Origin: Selenomonadales bacterium | Lineage (GTDB): Bacteria; Bacillota; Negativicutes; Sporomusales; UBA7701 | Assembly: GCA_029976065.1 (NCBI GenBank) | Contig: JARKNV010000060.1 | Location: 1 to 52,269 of the forward strand | DNA: 52,269 nucleotides | Direction of reading: 5' to 3' | Shown: one piece after another, positions 16,124-25,247 of the stretch | How the letters are laid out: the number at the start of each line of letters is the position of its first letter | Numbering within the stretch: the first letter of the stretch is position 1 | Program-made: the position numbers and the translations under genes | Notes under the pieces: model-generated | What the model saw: only the letters and a program-made list of their open reading frames with translations | The model's database searches: none | Told to the model about the DNA's origin: nothing

Positions 16124-16158
16124 AATAAACGCCCCCTCCCCGCGGGGGCTTGTTTATT
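16124..16158 (+). terminator. Dyad AATAAACGCCCCC / GGGGGC-TT-GTTTATT
   Basis: A long inverted repeat with a GC core and AT flanks ends in TTGTTTATT and can terminate transcription coming from the CopZ-like gene. The LCP promoter start falls within its left arm, so transcripts from that promoter would lack most of the 5' arm and escape. Confidence 0.6.
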
Positions 16159-16184
16159 AGCTCCGGAGAGGAGGACAACAGCCC

Positions 16185-17546
16185 TTGACGACTCGCCTTG
16201 AACGCCGCCTGTCGGAACAGCGCATAAGCCACAGAAGACGCAACTGGGTCACCGCCGTATGCCTGGTGGTATTCCTGCTAACCGTCGTCGGATCCTATAT
16301 ATGGTTCGGCGGCAGCCTCATCAGCCTCAACAGAATCATGCGTACCGGCAGCGGCTTGCTGTTCTCGTCGCACAAAATCAACGTCCTCGTCCTCGGGGTC
16401 GACGAACGCGCCGGCGACGTCGGCCGCTCCGACACCATGTTCGCCGTCACCGTCGACACCAGCACCGCCGACGCCGCCCTCCTGTCCGTGCCTCGCGACA
16501 CCCGGGTCAAAATCTCCGGCCACGGCTGGGACAAAATCAACCATGCCTACGCCAACGGCAAGGAGAAGCTCTCCAAAGAAGCGGCCGAAGGCCTGCTCGG
16601 CATTCCCTTCGACTACTATGTCGTCATCAATTTCGCCGCCTTCGGCAAAATCGTCGACGCCGTCGGCGGCGTGGATATCGACGTCGAGAAAAGGATGTAC
16701 TACCGCGATCCCTACGACGACCTCGTCATCGACTTCCGGCCCGGCCGCCAGCACATGGACGGCAGCACGGCCATCAAATACGTGCGCTACCGGGGCGAAG
16801 ACGGCGACATCGGCCGCATCGAGCGCCAGCAGAAATTCATCAAGGCCATGCTCGAGCGGGTCACCAGCCCGGCCATCATTACCCATGTGCCGTCCATCAT
16901 CCGCGAAGTCAGCGCCGCCGTGCGCACCGACATGTCCACCAGCGAAATGCTCAGCATGGCGAAACTGCTCAACGACGCCCATAAAAAAGGCCTCAAGACC
17001 GACATGGTTCCCGGCCGGCCGGCCTATATCCGCGACATCAGCTACTGGCTGCCCGATATCGTCGCCCTGCGCGAGCACATCGCCCAGATACAGGGCGGCG
17101 CCCTCGAAGGCAAGCAGCTGGCCGAAGCCGAAGCACTGGCCGCCGAGTATGAACGGTCCAGACCGCGCGAAATGCAGGTCCACGAAGCTCCCAAAACGGC
17201 TGTCGCCCCCAAGCCCGCCGCCAAGCCCGGCGACAAGGCCGGCGACAAGGCAGCCGAAACGGCCAAGCCGCCGGTGCCCGGCAAGATCACCGTCAGCGTC
17301 ATCAACGCCAGCGGCAACCCCGCCCTCGGCGCCAAAATGGCCGGCGTCCTCAAGGCCCGCGGCTTCGAAGTAACCAACATCGCCACAGGCGCCACCCCGA
17401 TGAACACCACGCTCGTCGTTTCCTACACCACCAGCAGCACGGTCGTCAACCAGCTCACCAGCCTGCCGTTCAAATACGTCCTGCAGGTGAAGAACGAGAA
17501 GCAGGGGACGAATGCGGCCGTTTTCATCGGCAAAGACTATAAGTAA
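16185..17546 (+). CDS. LytR-CpsA-Psr (LCP) family cell-wall glycopolymer transferase
   Basis: 453 aa. A short basic cytoplasmic N terminus, one membrane helix (about 22-44), the extracellular LCP domain (LGVDERAGDVGRSDTM, LLSVPRDTRVKI, DKINHAYANG, YVVINFAAFGKIVDAVGGV, RYRGEDGDIGRIERQQ), a Pro/Lys/Ala-rich linker and a C-terminal LytR_C domain (about 365-450). The conserved Arg and Asp residues for pyrophosphate lipid binding are present. LCP enzymes attach teichoic-acid-like or capsular polymers to peptidoglycan. TTG start 16185 follows GAGAGGAGG. Repeat R1 begins 14 nt after the stop. Confidence 0.92.
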   Translation: MTTRLERRLSEQRISHRRRNWVTAVCLVVFLLTVVGSYIWFGGSLISLNRIMRTGSGLLFSSHKINVLVLGVDERAGDVGRSDTMFAVTVDTSTADAALLSVPRDTRVKISGHGWDKINHAYANGKEKLSKEAAEGLLGIPFDYYVVINFAAFGKIVDAVGGVDIDVEKRMYYRDPYDDLVIDFRPGRQHMDGSTAIKYVRYRGEDGDIGRIERQQKFIKAMLERVTSPAIITHVPSIIREVSAAVRTDMSTSEMLSMAKLLNDAHKKGLKTDMVPGRPAYIRDISYWLPDIVALREHIAQIQGGALEGKQLAEAEALAAEYERSRPREMQVHEAPKTAVAPKPAAKPGDKAGDKAAETAKPPVPGKITVSVINASGNPALGAKMAGVLKARGFEVTNIATGATPMNTTLVVSYTTSSTVVNQLTSLPFKYVLQVKNEKQGTNAAVFIGKDYK

Positions 17547-17560
17547 GGCGCGGTACCCGG

Positions 17561-17736
17561 GGATTGTCTAGGAAGTCCATCTGCGGCGTACCCGCAAGGG
17601 GCAGGCCGCAGTTCTAAGAGCCCTGCGCTAAGAACTGGCGCACTTGCTCCTGCGCGTGCTCGCTCAGCGTACGTCCGAGTACGCCTCCGCTCGCATGCTC
17701 AGTGCGCCTTGCATCTGGAGCCTTTAAGATCAGTCC
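17561..17736 (+). repeat. 3'-UTR palindromic element, copy R1 (long form)
   Basis: Cores CATCTGCGGCG (17578-17588) and GCGCCTTGCATCTG (17704-17717). Outer arms around GGATTG...CAGTCC pair only loosely. A module of about 60 bp after the left core carries its own hairpin (CAGTTCT / AGAACTG). The central arm is the GCGTGCTCGCTC type. It starts 14 nt after the LCP stop and is followed by the terminator at 17752. Confidence 0.85.
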
Positions 17737-17751
17737 GTGTAGATACATCCT

Positions 17752-17780
17752 ATGCCCCCCTTCGCGGGGGCTATTTTTTT
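17752..17780 (+). terminator. Terminator after LCP gene and R1
   Basis: Stem GCCCCC / GGGGGC with a CTTCGC loop, then CTATTTTTTT. Intrinsic terminator 15 nt past repeat R1. Confidence 0.9.
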
Positions 17781-17835
17781 GCCCGGCGGGCACAATAAGA
17801 TAGTTGACTATTTGGCTGCCGGAGGAAGATTGCCG

Positions 17836-19659
17836 ATGTGGGAAATCGAGAAAATGCGGCGGCTGCGCCTGCTGGCCCTGCTCGTCGTCGCCGTCGTCGC
17901 CCTGCTGGTCTGCCGGCTGGCCTGGATGCAGCTTTTCCACGGCGCCCAGTACAAAAAGATCGCCGAAGATAACCGCCTCAGGCGGCTTTATACCCAGGCG
18001 CCGCGCGGCACCGTCTACGACCGCAACGGCGCCGTCCTCGTCAGCAACCGCCCGAGCTTCGCCGTATCGATCATCCCGGCCGAATACACGAACCCGGAGG
18101 CCGTCACCCCCTTCCTCGCCTCGCTCGCCGGCCTCACCGCCGCCGAAGTCGACGCCCTGCTCGCCGCCGCCAAAACCGTCCCCTATACCCCGGTGCCCGT
18201 CATCCGCGACGCCGGGCCGGACATCCTCGCCCGCGTCGAGGAGCGCAAAGCCTCCCTCCCCGGCGTCGTCATCGAGGCCCTCCCGGTCCGCCATTACGTC
18301 TACGGCAAACTGGCCGCCCACGTATTCGGCTTCGTCGGCCGCATCAGCGCCGAGGAATACGCCGCCCGCAAAGACGCCGGCTACAGTCCTGCCGACCTCA
18401 TCGGCAAGGACGGCCTCGAACTCGTCTGGGAGGACGTCCTCCGCGGCACCCCCGGCGGCCGCGAGGTGGAAGTCAACGCCCAGGGAGAGGAGGTCGGGGC
18501 GGCGGGCGAGAAAGCGGCCATTCCCGGCCGCAGCCTCGTGCTGACTCTCGACGGCAGCCTCCAGAAAGCGGCCGAAGACATCCTCGAAGCCCAAATCGCC
18601 GTAGCCAGAAGCATCGGCGAACCGGCCAAAGGGGGCGGGGTGGTGGTCCTCGACGTCCGCAGCGGCGCCGTCCTCGTCCTCGCCAGCAGCCCGGCCTTCG
18701 ACCCCAACTCCTTCGCCGGCGGCATCTCCGCCAAAGACTGGGCCGCCCTCCTCAACAACCCCGACAACCCCCTCACCGACAGAGTCACCCAAAACGCCTA
18801 TCCTCCCGGCTCGGTGTTCAAAATCGTCACCGCCGCCGCCGCCCTCGACCGCGGGCTGGTCACCCCGGCCGAGGTTTTCGACGACCGGGGGGTATACAAC
18901 CTCAGCGGCTGGAAATTCTTCGGCTGGGAACCCAAGGGGCTCGGCAAGCTCAACCTCGAAGGGGCCATCGCCATGTCCAGCGACCCGGTATTTTACGAAC
19001 TCGGCCGCCGGCTGGGGGTCGACAACCTGGCGTCCTACGCCCTCACCTTCGGCTTCGGCAAACCCTCGGGCATCGGCCTGCCGGGGGAAGCCGACGGCTT
19101 CGTGCCCACCGAGGAGTGGAAAAAGATCACCTACGGCGAAGAATGGTACCCCGGCGAAACGATCATCGCCGCCATCGGCCAGGGCTATTACCTCGCGACC
19201 CTGCTGCAGCAGGCCTCGCTGCTGATGGCCGTGGCCAACGACGGCGTAATCTACCGGCCCGTACTCGTCGACAAAGTGCTTGACACCGACGGCACCCCCC
19301 GGCAGGAAATCGCCCCGGTCGTCGCCCGGACCGTCTACCTCGCCCCCGACACCTGGCTCACCATCCGCCGCGGCCTCGAAGGCGTCGTCACCCGCGGGAC
19401 GGCGGCCTCCGTCTTCCAGGGCTTCAAGCAGACCGCCGCCGGCAAAACCGGCTCGGCGGAAACGGGGCGGGGCACCACCCATTCCTGGTTCGCCTGCTAC
19501 GCGCCTGCCGCCAACCCCGAAGTCGTCGTCGCCGCCCTCGTCGAAGACGGCGGCGACGGCTCGGTGACCGCCGGCCCGGTCGTGCGCAAAGTGCTGGAAG
19601 CGTATTTCGGCCTGCCGCCGGGGAAGGTGAACGCGCCGCCCCCCGGCACCTCCGACTAA
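17836..19659 (+). CDS. mrdA: Penicillin-binding protein 2 (MrdA-type class B transpeptidase)
   Basis: 607 aa. One N-terminal membrane helix (about 10-28), the PBP dimerisation/pedestal domain (APRGTVYDRNGAVLVSN), and a C-terminal transpeptidase domain with S326-x-x-K329 (PPGSVFK), S381-S-D383 in place of SxN (as usual in PBP2), and K537-T-G. It cross-links lateral-wall peptidoglycan with RodA during elongation. ATG 17836 was chosen as the first start behind GGAGGAAG (10 nt). mreB/mreC/rodA are not nearby. Repeat R2 starts 4 nt after its stop and no terminator follows, so read-through into the tetrapyrrole operon is possible. Confidence 0.93.
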   Translation: MWEIEKMRRLRLLALLVVAVVALLVCRLAWMQLFHGAQYKKIAEDNRLRRLYTQAPRGTVYDRNGAVLVSNRPSFAVSIIPAEYTNPEAVTPFLASLAGLTAAEVDALLAAAKTVPYTPVPVIRDAGPDILARVEERKASLPGVVIEALPVRHYVYGKLAAHVFGFVGRISAEEYAARKDAGYSPADLIGKDGLELVWEDVLRGTPGGREVEVNAQGEEVGAAGEKAAIPGRSLVLTLDGSLQKAAEDILEAQIAVARSIGEPAKGGGVVVLDVRSGAVLVLASSPAFDPNSFAGGISAKDWAALLNNPDNPLTDRVTQNAYPPGSVFKIVTAAAALDRGLVTPAEVFDDRGVYNLSGWKFFGWEPKGLGKLNLEGAIAMSSDPVFYELGRRLGVDNLASYALTFGFGKPSGIGLPGEADGFVPTEEWKKITYGEEWYPGETIIAAIGQGYYLATLLQQASLLMAVANDGVIYRPVLVDKVLDTDGTPRQEIAPVVARTVYLAPDTWLTIRRGLEGVVTRGTAASVFQGFKQTAAGKTGSAETGRGTTHSWFACYAPAANPEVVVAALVEDGGDGSVTAGPVVRKVLEAYFGLPPGKVNAPPPGTSD

Positions 19660-19663
19660 CTAC

Positions 19664-19834
19664 GGCCGATGATAACCCCTCATCTGCGGCCTACCCTTTA
19701 CGGGTACAGCGTACGTACGTGTACGCGATGCCGTTGTACCCATCCCGTGCAAACAAAATCTATAAACGTTGTCGCAGAGGAAACGGTGGTGTCAGCCTCT
19801 GATGCGCCTTGCATCTGAAGGGTTCTAATCGGCC
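19664..19834 (+). repeat. 3'-UTR palindromic element, copy R2
   Basis: Outer arms GGCCGAT (19664-19670) / ATCGGCC (19828-19834), second arms AACCC / GGGTT, cores CATCTGCGGC (19681) and GCGCCTTGCATCTG (19804-19817). The interior holds GGGTACA...TGTACCC and a CAGAGG / CCTCTG arm. It begins 4 nt after the PBP2 stop. It is the only complete copy without a following terminator; the hem operon starts about 60 nt further on. Confidence 0.85.
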
Positions 19835-19896
19835 TAAGTAAGGAGGAAATTACGCCCCATACGCTGAACTAATAGAAAGTTATGGGGGATGAGAAA

Positions 19897-20541
19897 ATGG
19901 CGTGCTATCCCGTCAATCTAAGTCTTGCCGGGCGCGAGTGCCTGGTCGTCGGCGGCGGCGCCGTCGCCGAGCGCAAGGTCGCGGCCCTGCTGGCCGCCGC
20001 AGCCCGCGTCACCGTCCTGAGCCCGGCGCTCACGCCGCGGTTGGCGGCTATGGCGGTCGGCGGCGAGATCGTTCACATACCGGTCGCCTACCGTCCGGGG
20101 GCGATAGGGATTTTTTTTATCGTCATCTGCGCCACTGATGACGCCGCGGTCAACCGTCAGGCCGCCGCGGAAGCCCGGGCCGGCGGCGCGCTCGTCAACG
20201 TCGTCGACGCGCCCGAACTGGGCGATTTCACCGTACCCGCCCGCGTCGCCCGCGGCGACCTCCTCATCACCGTATCCACCGGCGGCCGCAGCCCGGCCTT
20301 CGCCCGCCGGCTCCGCCAGGAGCTGGCGGAACGCTACGGCCCGGAGTATGGCGCCTACCTGGCGCTGCTGTCCGGACTGCGCGCCGAAATAAGGGAACGT
20401 CTCGCCACCGCCGCCGAGCGGGGGGAATTCTGGCGCGCGGCGTTGGACGGGGAAGTCCTCGCCCTGCTGCGGGCCGGCAAAGAGCGAGAGGCAGAGGAGA
20501 AGATAACAGATGCAGCTAGTCGTTTTGGGACTCAATCATAA
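19897..20541 (+). CDS. Precorrin-2 dehydrogenase / sirohydrochlorin ferrochelatase-like (CysG N-terminal domain)
   Basis: 214 aa. Rossmann NAD-binding start ACYPVNLSLAGRECLVVGGGAVAERKV, then the CATDDAAVNRQ and NVVDAPELGDFTVPARV blocks of the Met8/CysG-B/SirC family, which oxidises precorrin-2 to sirohydrochlorin and may insert iron. I use ATG 19897, preceded by GGGGGATGAG, because it aligns with family N termini; ATG 19882 adds five residues. First gene of the tetrapyrrole operon; it overlaps hemA by 32 nt. Product feeds siroheme and, with cobalt, cobamides. Confidence 0.88.
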   Translation: MACYPVNLSLAGRECLVVGGGAVAERKVAALLAAAARVTVLSPALTPRLAAMAVGGEIVHIPVAYRPGAIGIFFIVICATDDAAVNRQAAAEARAGGALVNVVDAPELGDFTVPARVARGDLLITVSTGGRSPAFARRLRQELAERYGPEYGAYLALLSGLRAEIRERLATAAERGEFWRAALDGEVLALLRAGKEREAEEKITDAASRFGTQS

Positions 20542-21826
20542 AACCGCCCCGGTGGAAATCCGCGAGTGCTTCTCCCTGTCCGAGGATCAGGTGCGCCACG
20601 GACTGAGGCATCTCAACGAATACGACGAAATCTACGAATGCGCCATCCTGTCCACCTGCAACCGCACCGAAATGTACGCCGTCGTCGAGGACGCCGACGA
20701 CGCCCTGCCGATGCTGGAGGACTACCTCGCCAGCATGGCCGGCGGCCGCTTCGCCGTCGCCGGCTACCTTTTCTACTACAAAGACGAGGAATGCATCCGC
20801 CACCTCCTGCGGGTGGCGTCCAGCCTCGATTCCCTCGTCGTCGGCGAGGGCCAGATCCTCAGCCAGGTCAAAAAAGCCTACTCCATCGCCCGCGACGGCG
20901 CCACCACCGGCCCTGTTCTCAACACCCTCTTCCACCGTGCCATCGCCGCCGGCAAGAAGGTGCGCACCAGGACGCGCATCGCCTACAACGCCGTATCCGT
21001 CAGCTACGCCGCCGTCGAGCTCGCCAAAAAAGTCTTCGGCGACCTGTCCCGCTCCAACGTCCTCCTGCTCGGCGCCGGCGAAATGAGCGAGCTCACCGCC
21101 CGTCATCTCGTCGACAACGGCGTCAGGACGGTGTTCGTCTCCAACCGCAACTTCGCCCGGGCCGAAGCCCTGGCCGACAGATTCCGCGGCGTCGCCGTCC
21201 CCTTCGAAGACTTCATGAAATCGGCTGTCGACGCCGACATCGTCATTACCTCCACCGGCGCCCCCCACTACATAATCCGCGCCTGGGACGTCGCCCACCT
21301 CATGCCCAAGCGCGGCGGCCGGCCGATCATCTTCATCGACATCGCCGTCCCCCGCGACGTCGAGCCCGAGGTCGAGGCCATCGCCGGCGCCAGCCTCTAC
21401 AACATCGACGCCCTCGAGGCGGTCGTCGAGAACAATATCCGCGAACGGGCCCACGAAGCGCAGGCCGCCGAAGCCATCATCGAAGAGGCGGTCGCCGAGG
21501 TGCTCGATAAATTCCGCTACCTCGCCTTCCGGCCCACCCTCGCCGGCCTCCGCGACAAGGCGGAGAATATCCGCCAGCGGGTGCTCAAGCGGGCCTTCGC
21601 CAAACTGCCCGACGCCCTGCCCGAGGAACGCCGGGTCATCGAGAACATGTCCAAAATGCTCATGCGGAAAATCCTCCGCGACCCCATCCTGAATATCACC
21701 GAGGCGGCGGGCACCGGCCGGGAGCACTACTACCTGGAGGCGCTGCGCACCCTGTTCAAGCTCGAAGACGCAGGAGAGGAGGGACGCCATGAACGGGAAA
21801 CTTGTCGTCGGCACCCGCGGCAGTAA
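20510..21826 (+). CDS. hemA: Glutamyl-tRNA reductase
   Basis: 438 aa. NADPH-dependent first committed enzyme of the C5 pathway, making glutamate-1-semialdehyde from Glu-tRNA. Catalytic C50 sits in STCNRTE, with the VVGEGQILSQVK block, the Rossmann VLLLGAGEMSELTARHL segment and the C-terminal dimerisation helix region. The start overlaps the dehydrogenase gene and the end overlaps hemC by 38 nt, so the operon is tightly translationally coupled. Confidence 0.97.
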   Translation: MQLVVLGLNHKTAPVEIRECFSLSEDQVRHGLRHLNEYDEIYECAILSTCNRTEMYAVVEDADDALPMLEDYLASMAGGRFAVAGYLFYYKDEECIRHLLRVASSLDSLVVGEGQILSQVKKAYSIARDGATTGPVLNTLFHRAIAAGKKVRTRTRIAYNAVSVSYAAVELAKKVFGDLSRSNVLLLGAGEMSELTARHLVDNGVRTVFVSNRNFARAEALADRFRGVAVPFEDFMKSAVDADIVITSTGAPHYIIRAWDVAHLMPKRGGRPIIFIDIAVPRDVEPEVEAIAGASLYNIDALEAVVENNIRERAHEAQAAEAIIEEAVAEVLDKFRYLAFRPTLAGLRDKAENIRQRVLKRAFAKLPDALPEERRVIENMSKMLMRKILRDPILNITEAAGTGREHYYLEALRTLFKLEDAGEEGRHERETCRRHPRQ

Positions 21827-22742
21827 GCTGGCCCTCTGGCAGGCGAACCATATCGCCGGCCGCCTCCGCGAACGCCACCCCGCTCTGGAAGTAACCCTCA
21901 AACACATCCTCACCACCGGCGACAAAATCCTCGACGTGCCGCTCGCCAAAATCGGCGGCAAGGGCCTGTTCACCAAGGAACTCGAAAAAGAGCTGCTCGC
22001 CGGCGGCATCGACCTCGCCGTCCACAGCCTCAAGGACATGCCCACCCTGCTGCCGCCCGGGCTGATCCTCGCCGCCGTCACCACCCGGGTCGACCCCGGT
22101 GACGCCCTTATCAGCCCCCAATACGGGACGCTCGACAACCTGCCGCGCGGCGCGCGGGTCGGCACCTCCAGCCTGCGGCGCAAGGCCCAACTGCTCGCCT
22201 GCCGGCCCGACCTCGTCATCGCCGACCTGCGCGGCAACCTCGACACCCGGCTCGCCAAGCTCGCCGGCCAGGAGCTCGACGCCATCGTGCTCGCCGTGGC
22301 CGGTCTCACCCGCCTCGGCTGGCAAGACCGCATCACCCAGATACTGCCGCGGGACATATGCCTGCCGGCGGTCGGCCAGGGCGCGCTCGCCATCGAGGCC
22401 CGCGCCGGCGACCGACGCGTCCTCGACCTGCTCGCCTTCCTCCACGACGAAGAAACGGCGGCGGCCGTGGCCGCCGAACGCGCCTTCCTCAACGAGGTCG
22501 AAGGCGGCTGCCAGGTGCCCATCGGCGTCTTCGGCCGCATCGAGAACGGCGTCCTTGCCCTCGACGCCGTCATCCTGTCCGGCGACGGCAAAACCAAACT
22601 GGCCGACGCCGTCAGCGGCCCGCCCGCCGCCGCCGAAAGCCTCGGCCGCGCGCTGGCCCGCCGCATGTACGGCGCCGGCGGCCGGGAAATACTCGCCGGC
22701 CTGGTCGGCTACGGACCCGTCAAGGAGGAAGAATATGAATAA
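21789..22742 (+). CDS. hemC: Porphobilinogen deaminase (hydroxymethylbilane synthase)
   Basis: 317 aa. Polymerises four porphobilinogens. Signatures: GTRGSKLALWQAN, LPLAKIGGKGLFTKELE-like block, HSLKDMPT, RVGTSSLRRKAQL, DLRGNLDTRL, and dipyrromethane-cofactor C241 in EGGCQVPIG. SD GGAGAGGAGGG ahead of ATG 21789. It overlaps the next start by 8 nt. Confidence 0.97.
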   Translation: MNGKLVVGTRGSKLALWQANHIAGRLRERHPALEVTLKHILTTGDKILDVPLAKIGGKGLFTKELEKELLAGGIDLAVHSLKDMPTLLPPGLILAAVTTRVDPGDALISPQYGTLDNLPRGARVGTSSLRRKAQLLACRPDLVIADLRGNLDTRLAKLAGQELDAIVLAVAGLTRLGWQDRITQILPRDICLPAVGQGALAIEARAGDRRVLDLLAFLHDEETAAAVAAERAFLNEVEGGCQVPIGVFGRIENGVLALDAVILSGDGKTKLADAVSGPPAAAESLGRALARRMYGAGGREILAGLVGYGPVKEEEYE

Positions 22743-24261
22743 AGGCCTGGTCTACCTCGTGGGCGCCGGCCCCGGGGATTACAAACTCATAAGCGTCAAA
22801 GGGCAGGAGTGCATCGCCAAAGCCGACTGCATCGTCTACGACCGGCTCGCCGACGACCGCCTGCTGGCTTGCGCCCGTCCCGACGCCGAACTTATTTACG
22901 TCGGCAAGGCGTCCAGCGACCACACCCTCAGCCAGGACGGCATCAACGCCTTGCTCGTCGCCAAGGCCAGGGAAGGCAAAACCGTCGTTCGCCTCAAGGG
23001 CGGCGACCCGTTCGTCTTCGGCCGGGGCGGGGAGGAGGCCCTCGAGCTCGTCGCCGCCGGCCTCCCCTTCGAAGTCGTCCCCGGCGTCACCTCGGCGATC
23101 GCCGTGCCCGCCTACGCCGGCATCCCCGTCACCCACCGCGGCATCGCCACCTCCTTCGCCGTCGTCACCGGCCACGAGGACCCCGCCAAAACCGAGTCCT
23201 CCCTGCGCTGGGACAAGCTCGCCCACGGCGCCGACACCCTCGTCTTCCTCATGGGGGTCGAAAACCTTCCCCACATCACCGCCAAACTCATCGAGCACGG
23301 CCGGCGGCCCGACACCCCCGCGGCCGTCATTCGCTGGGGCACCAAACCCGAGCAGCAGGTGCTCGTCACCACCCTCGCCGGCGCGGCCGCCGACGTCGCC
23401 GCCCACGGCATCACACCCCCCGCCATCTTCCTCGTCGGCGAAGTCGCCGCCCTCCGCGGCAAACTCGCCTGGTTCGACAAACGGCCGCTGTTCGGCAAAA
23501 AAGTGCTCGTCACCCGGGCCCGTGAACAGGCCAGCGTCCTCACCGCCGCCCTCGAAGACCTCGGAGCGGAGTGCCTCGAAGCCCCGGCCATAAAAATCGT
23601 TCCCCCCGCAAGCTACGCGCCCCTCGACGCCGCCATCGCCGGCCTCGCCGCTTACGACTGGCTCATCTTCACCAGCGTCAACGGCGTCGACCACTTCTTC
23701 GCCCGCCTCAACGCCGCCGGCCGTGACGCCCGCGCCCTCGGCGGCCGCAAAGTGGCCGCCATCGGCGTCGCCACCGCCGAGCGCCTCCGCGCCCAAGGCA
23801 TCGTCGCCGACGTCGTTCCGGCCGAGTTCCGCGCCGAAGGCGTCGTCGCCGCCCTTGAAGACCTCGTCAAACCCGGCATGAAGGTACTCATCCCCCGGGC
23901 CGAGGTCGCCCGCGACCACCTCCCCGAAAAACTCCGCCAACAGGGCGCAGCCGTCGACGTCGTTACCGCCTACCGCACCGTCGGCGGCGACAGCGACGGA
24001 ACCGGCCTCGCCGCCAAACTCGCCGCCGGCGCCATCGACCTCGTCACCTTCACAAGCTCGTCCACCGTCATCAACCTGCTCGACCTCCTCGGCGCCGACG
24101 GCCCGGCCCTCGTCGCCAGGGCCAAAGTCGCCTGCATCGGCCCCGTCACGGCCGCAACCTGCCTGGATAAAGGTCTAAACCCCGACATCGTCGCCGAAGA
24201 ATTCACCATCGCCGGCCTCGTCGCGGCCATCGGCAAACTATACAAGGAGGAATTGGCATGA
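22735..24261 (+). CDS. cobA-hemD: Fused uroporphyrinogen-III C-methyltransferase / uroporphyrinogen-III synthase (CobA-HemD)
   Basis: 508 aa. Residues about 1-245 are the SAM-dependent methyltransferase ([56 protein letters not shown]) that makes precorrin-2. From about 250 the HemD domain ([47 protein letters not shown]) closes the uroporphyrinogen III ring. Such fusions are common in anaerobic Firmicutes. ATG 22735 follows AAGGAGGAAGAAT; the longer frame reaching back into hemC is a shadow. The end overlaps hemB by 4 nt. Confidence 0.95.
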   Translation: MNKGLVYLVGAGPGDYKLISVKGQECIAKADCIVYDRLADDRLLACARPDAELIYVGKASSDHTLSQDGINALLVAKAREGKTVVRLKGGDPFVFGRGGEEALELVAAGLPFEVVPGVTSAIAVPAYAGIPVTHRGIATSFAVVTGHEDPAKTESSLRWDKLAHGADTLVFLMGVENLPHITAKLIEHGRRPDTPAAVIRWGTKPEQQVLVTTLAGAAADVAAHGITPPAIFLVGEVAALRGKLAWFDKRPLFGKKVLVTRAREQASVLTAALEDLGAECLEAPAIKIVPPASYAPLDAAIAGLAAYDWLIFTSVNGVDHFFARLNAAGRDARALGGRKVAAIGVATAERLRAQGIVADVVPAEFRAEGVVAALEDLVKPGMKVLIPRAEVARDHLPEKLRQQGAAVDVVTAYRTVGGDSDGTGLAAKLAAGAIDLVTFTSSSTVINLLDLLGADGPALVARAKVACIGPVTAATCLDKGLNPDIVAEEFTIAGLVAAIGKLYKEELA

Positions 24262-25232
24262 CCAAGCCGTTCATCCGCCCGCGCCGCCTGCGGGTATCGG
24301 AGCCCATCCGCGCCCTCGTGCGGGAAACCGTCCTCACCCCCGCCGACCTCGTCTACCCGCTGTTCGTCGTCCCCGGCGAAAGGGTCCGCAGTGAAATACC
24401 CTCCATGCCCGGCATTTATCATCTCTCCGCCGACCTGGCTGTCGCGGAGGCCCAAATGGCCCGCTCCCTCGGCATTCCCGCCGTCCTCGTCTTCGGCCTG
24501 CCCGAATACAAGGACGAGCAGGGTTCCAGCGCCTGGGACGCCAACGCCCCCGTGCAGCGGGCCATCGCCCGCATCAAGGACGCCGTCCCCGGCCTGGCCG
24601 TCATCAGCGACGTCTGCATGTGCGAATACACCAGCCACGGCCACTGCGGCCTCATCAAAAACGGCGACGTCGACAACGACGCCACCCTCGGCCTCCTGGC
24701 CCGCACCGCCCTAAGCCACGCCGTCGCCGGCGCCGACATGGTCGCCCCCTCCGACATGATGGACGGGCGGGTGGCCGCCATCCGCGAAGCCCTTGACGCG
24801 AACGGCCACGACAATGTCAGCATCATGTCCTATGCCGCCAAATACGCCTCCGCCTACTACGGCCCCTTCCGCGACGCCGCCCAGTCGGCGCCCCAGTTCG
24901 GCGACCGCCGCAGCTACCAGATGGACCCCGCCAACGTCCGCGAAGCCCTCAAAGAAGTCGAGCTCGACATCGACGAAGGCGCCGACATCGTCATGGTCAA
25001 GCCGGCCCTCGCCTACCTCGACGTCGTCCGCCAGGTCAAAGACAGCTTCGACCTGCCTGTCGCCACCTACAACGTCAGCGGCGAATACGCCATGGTCAAG
25101 GCCGCCGCCGCCAACGGCTGGGTCGACGAACGGCGCATCGTCCTCGAAACGCTCACCGGCTTCAAGCGGGCCGGCGCCGACATCATCATCACCTACCACG
25201 CCCCGGACGCCGTCCGGTGGCTCAACGGCTAA
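24258..25232 (+). CDS. hemB: Delta-aminolevulinic acid dehydratase (porphobilinogen synthase)
   Basis: 324 aa. Condenses two 5-aminolevulinates. Schiff-base lysines K195 (SYAAKYAS) and K248 (MVKPALAY) are present, along with the zinc-type cysteine triad C120, C122 and C130 in [11 protein letters not shown], so a Zn-dependent enzyme is predicted. SD AAGGAGGAATTGGC; ATGA overlap with the fused gene upstream and a 15-nt gap to hemL. Confidence 0.97.
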   Translation: MTKPFIRPRRLRVSEPIRALVRETVLTPADLVYPLFVVPGERVRSEIPSMPGIYHLSADLAVAEAQMARSLGIPAVLVFGLPEYKDEQGSSAWDANAPVQRAIARIKDAVPGLAVISDVCMCEYTSHGHCGLIKNGDVDNDATLGLLARTALSHAVAGADMVAPSDMMDGRVAAIREALDANGHDNVSIMSYAAKYASAYYGPFRDAAQSAPQFGDRRSYQMDPANVREALKEVELDIDEGADIVMVKPALAYLDVVRQVKDSFDLPVATYNVSGEYAMVKAAAANGWVDERRIVLETLTGFKRAGADIIITYHAPDAVRWLNG

Positions 25233-25247
25233 AGGAGGGAACAAACC

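Noticed and set aside
19843..19871. Leader peptide starting at an ATT codon behind AAGGAGG just before the tetrapyrrole operon
   Set aside because: It would be only seven codons with a very rare start codon and no regulatory codon pattern. The SD may be residual or act in mRNA folding.
22099..22734. N-terminal extension of the CobA-HemD fusion back into hemC
   Set aside because: The residues are out-of-frame hemC shadow (Ser/Pro/Ala-rich). The internal ATG at 22735 has a strong SD and the correct CobA N terminus.
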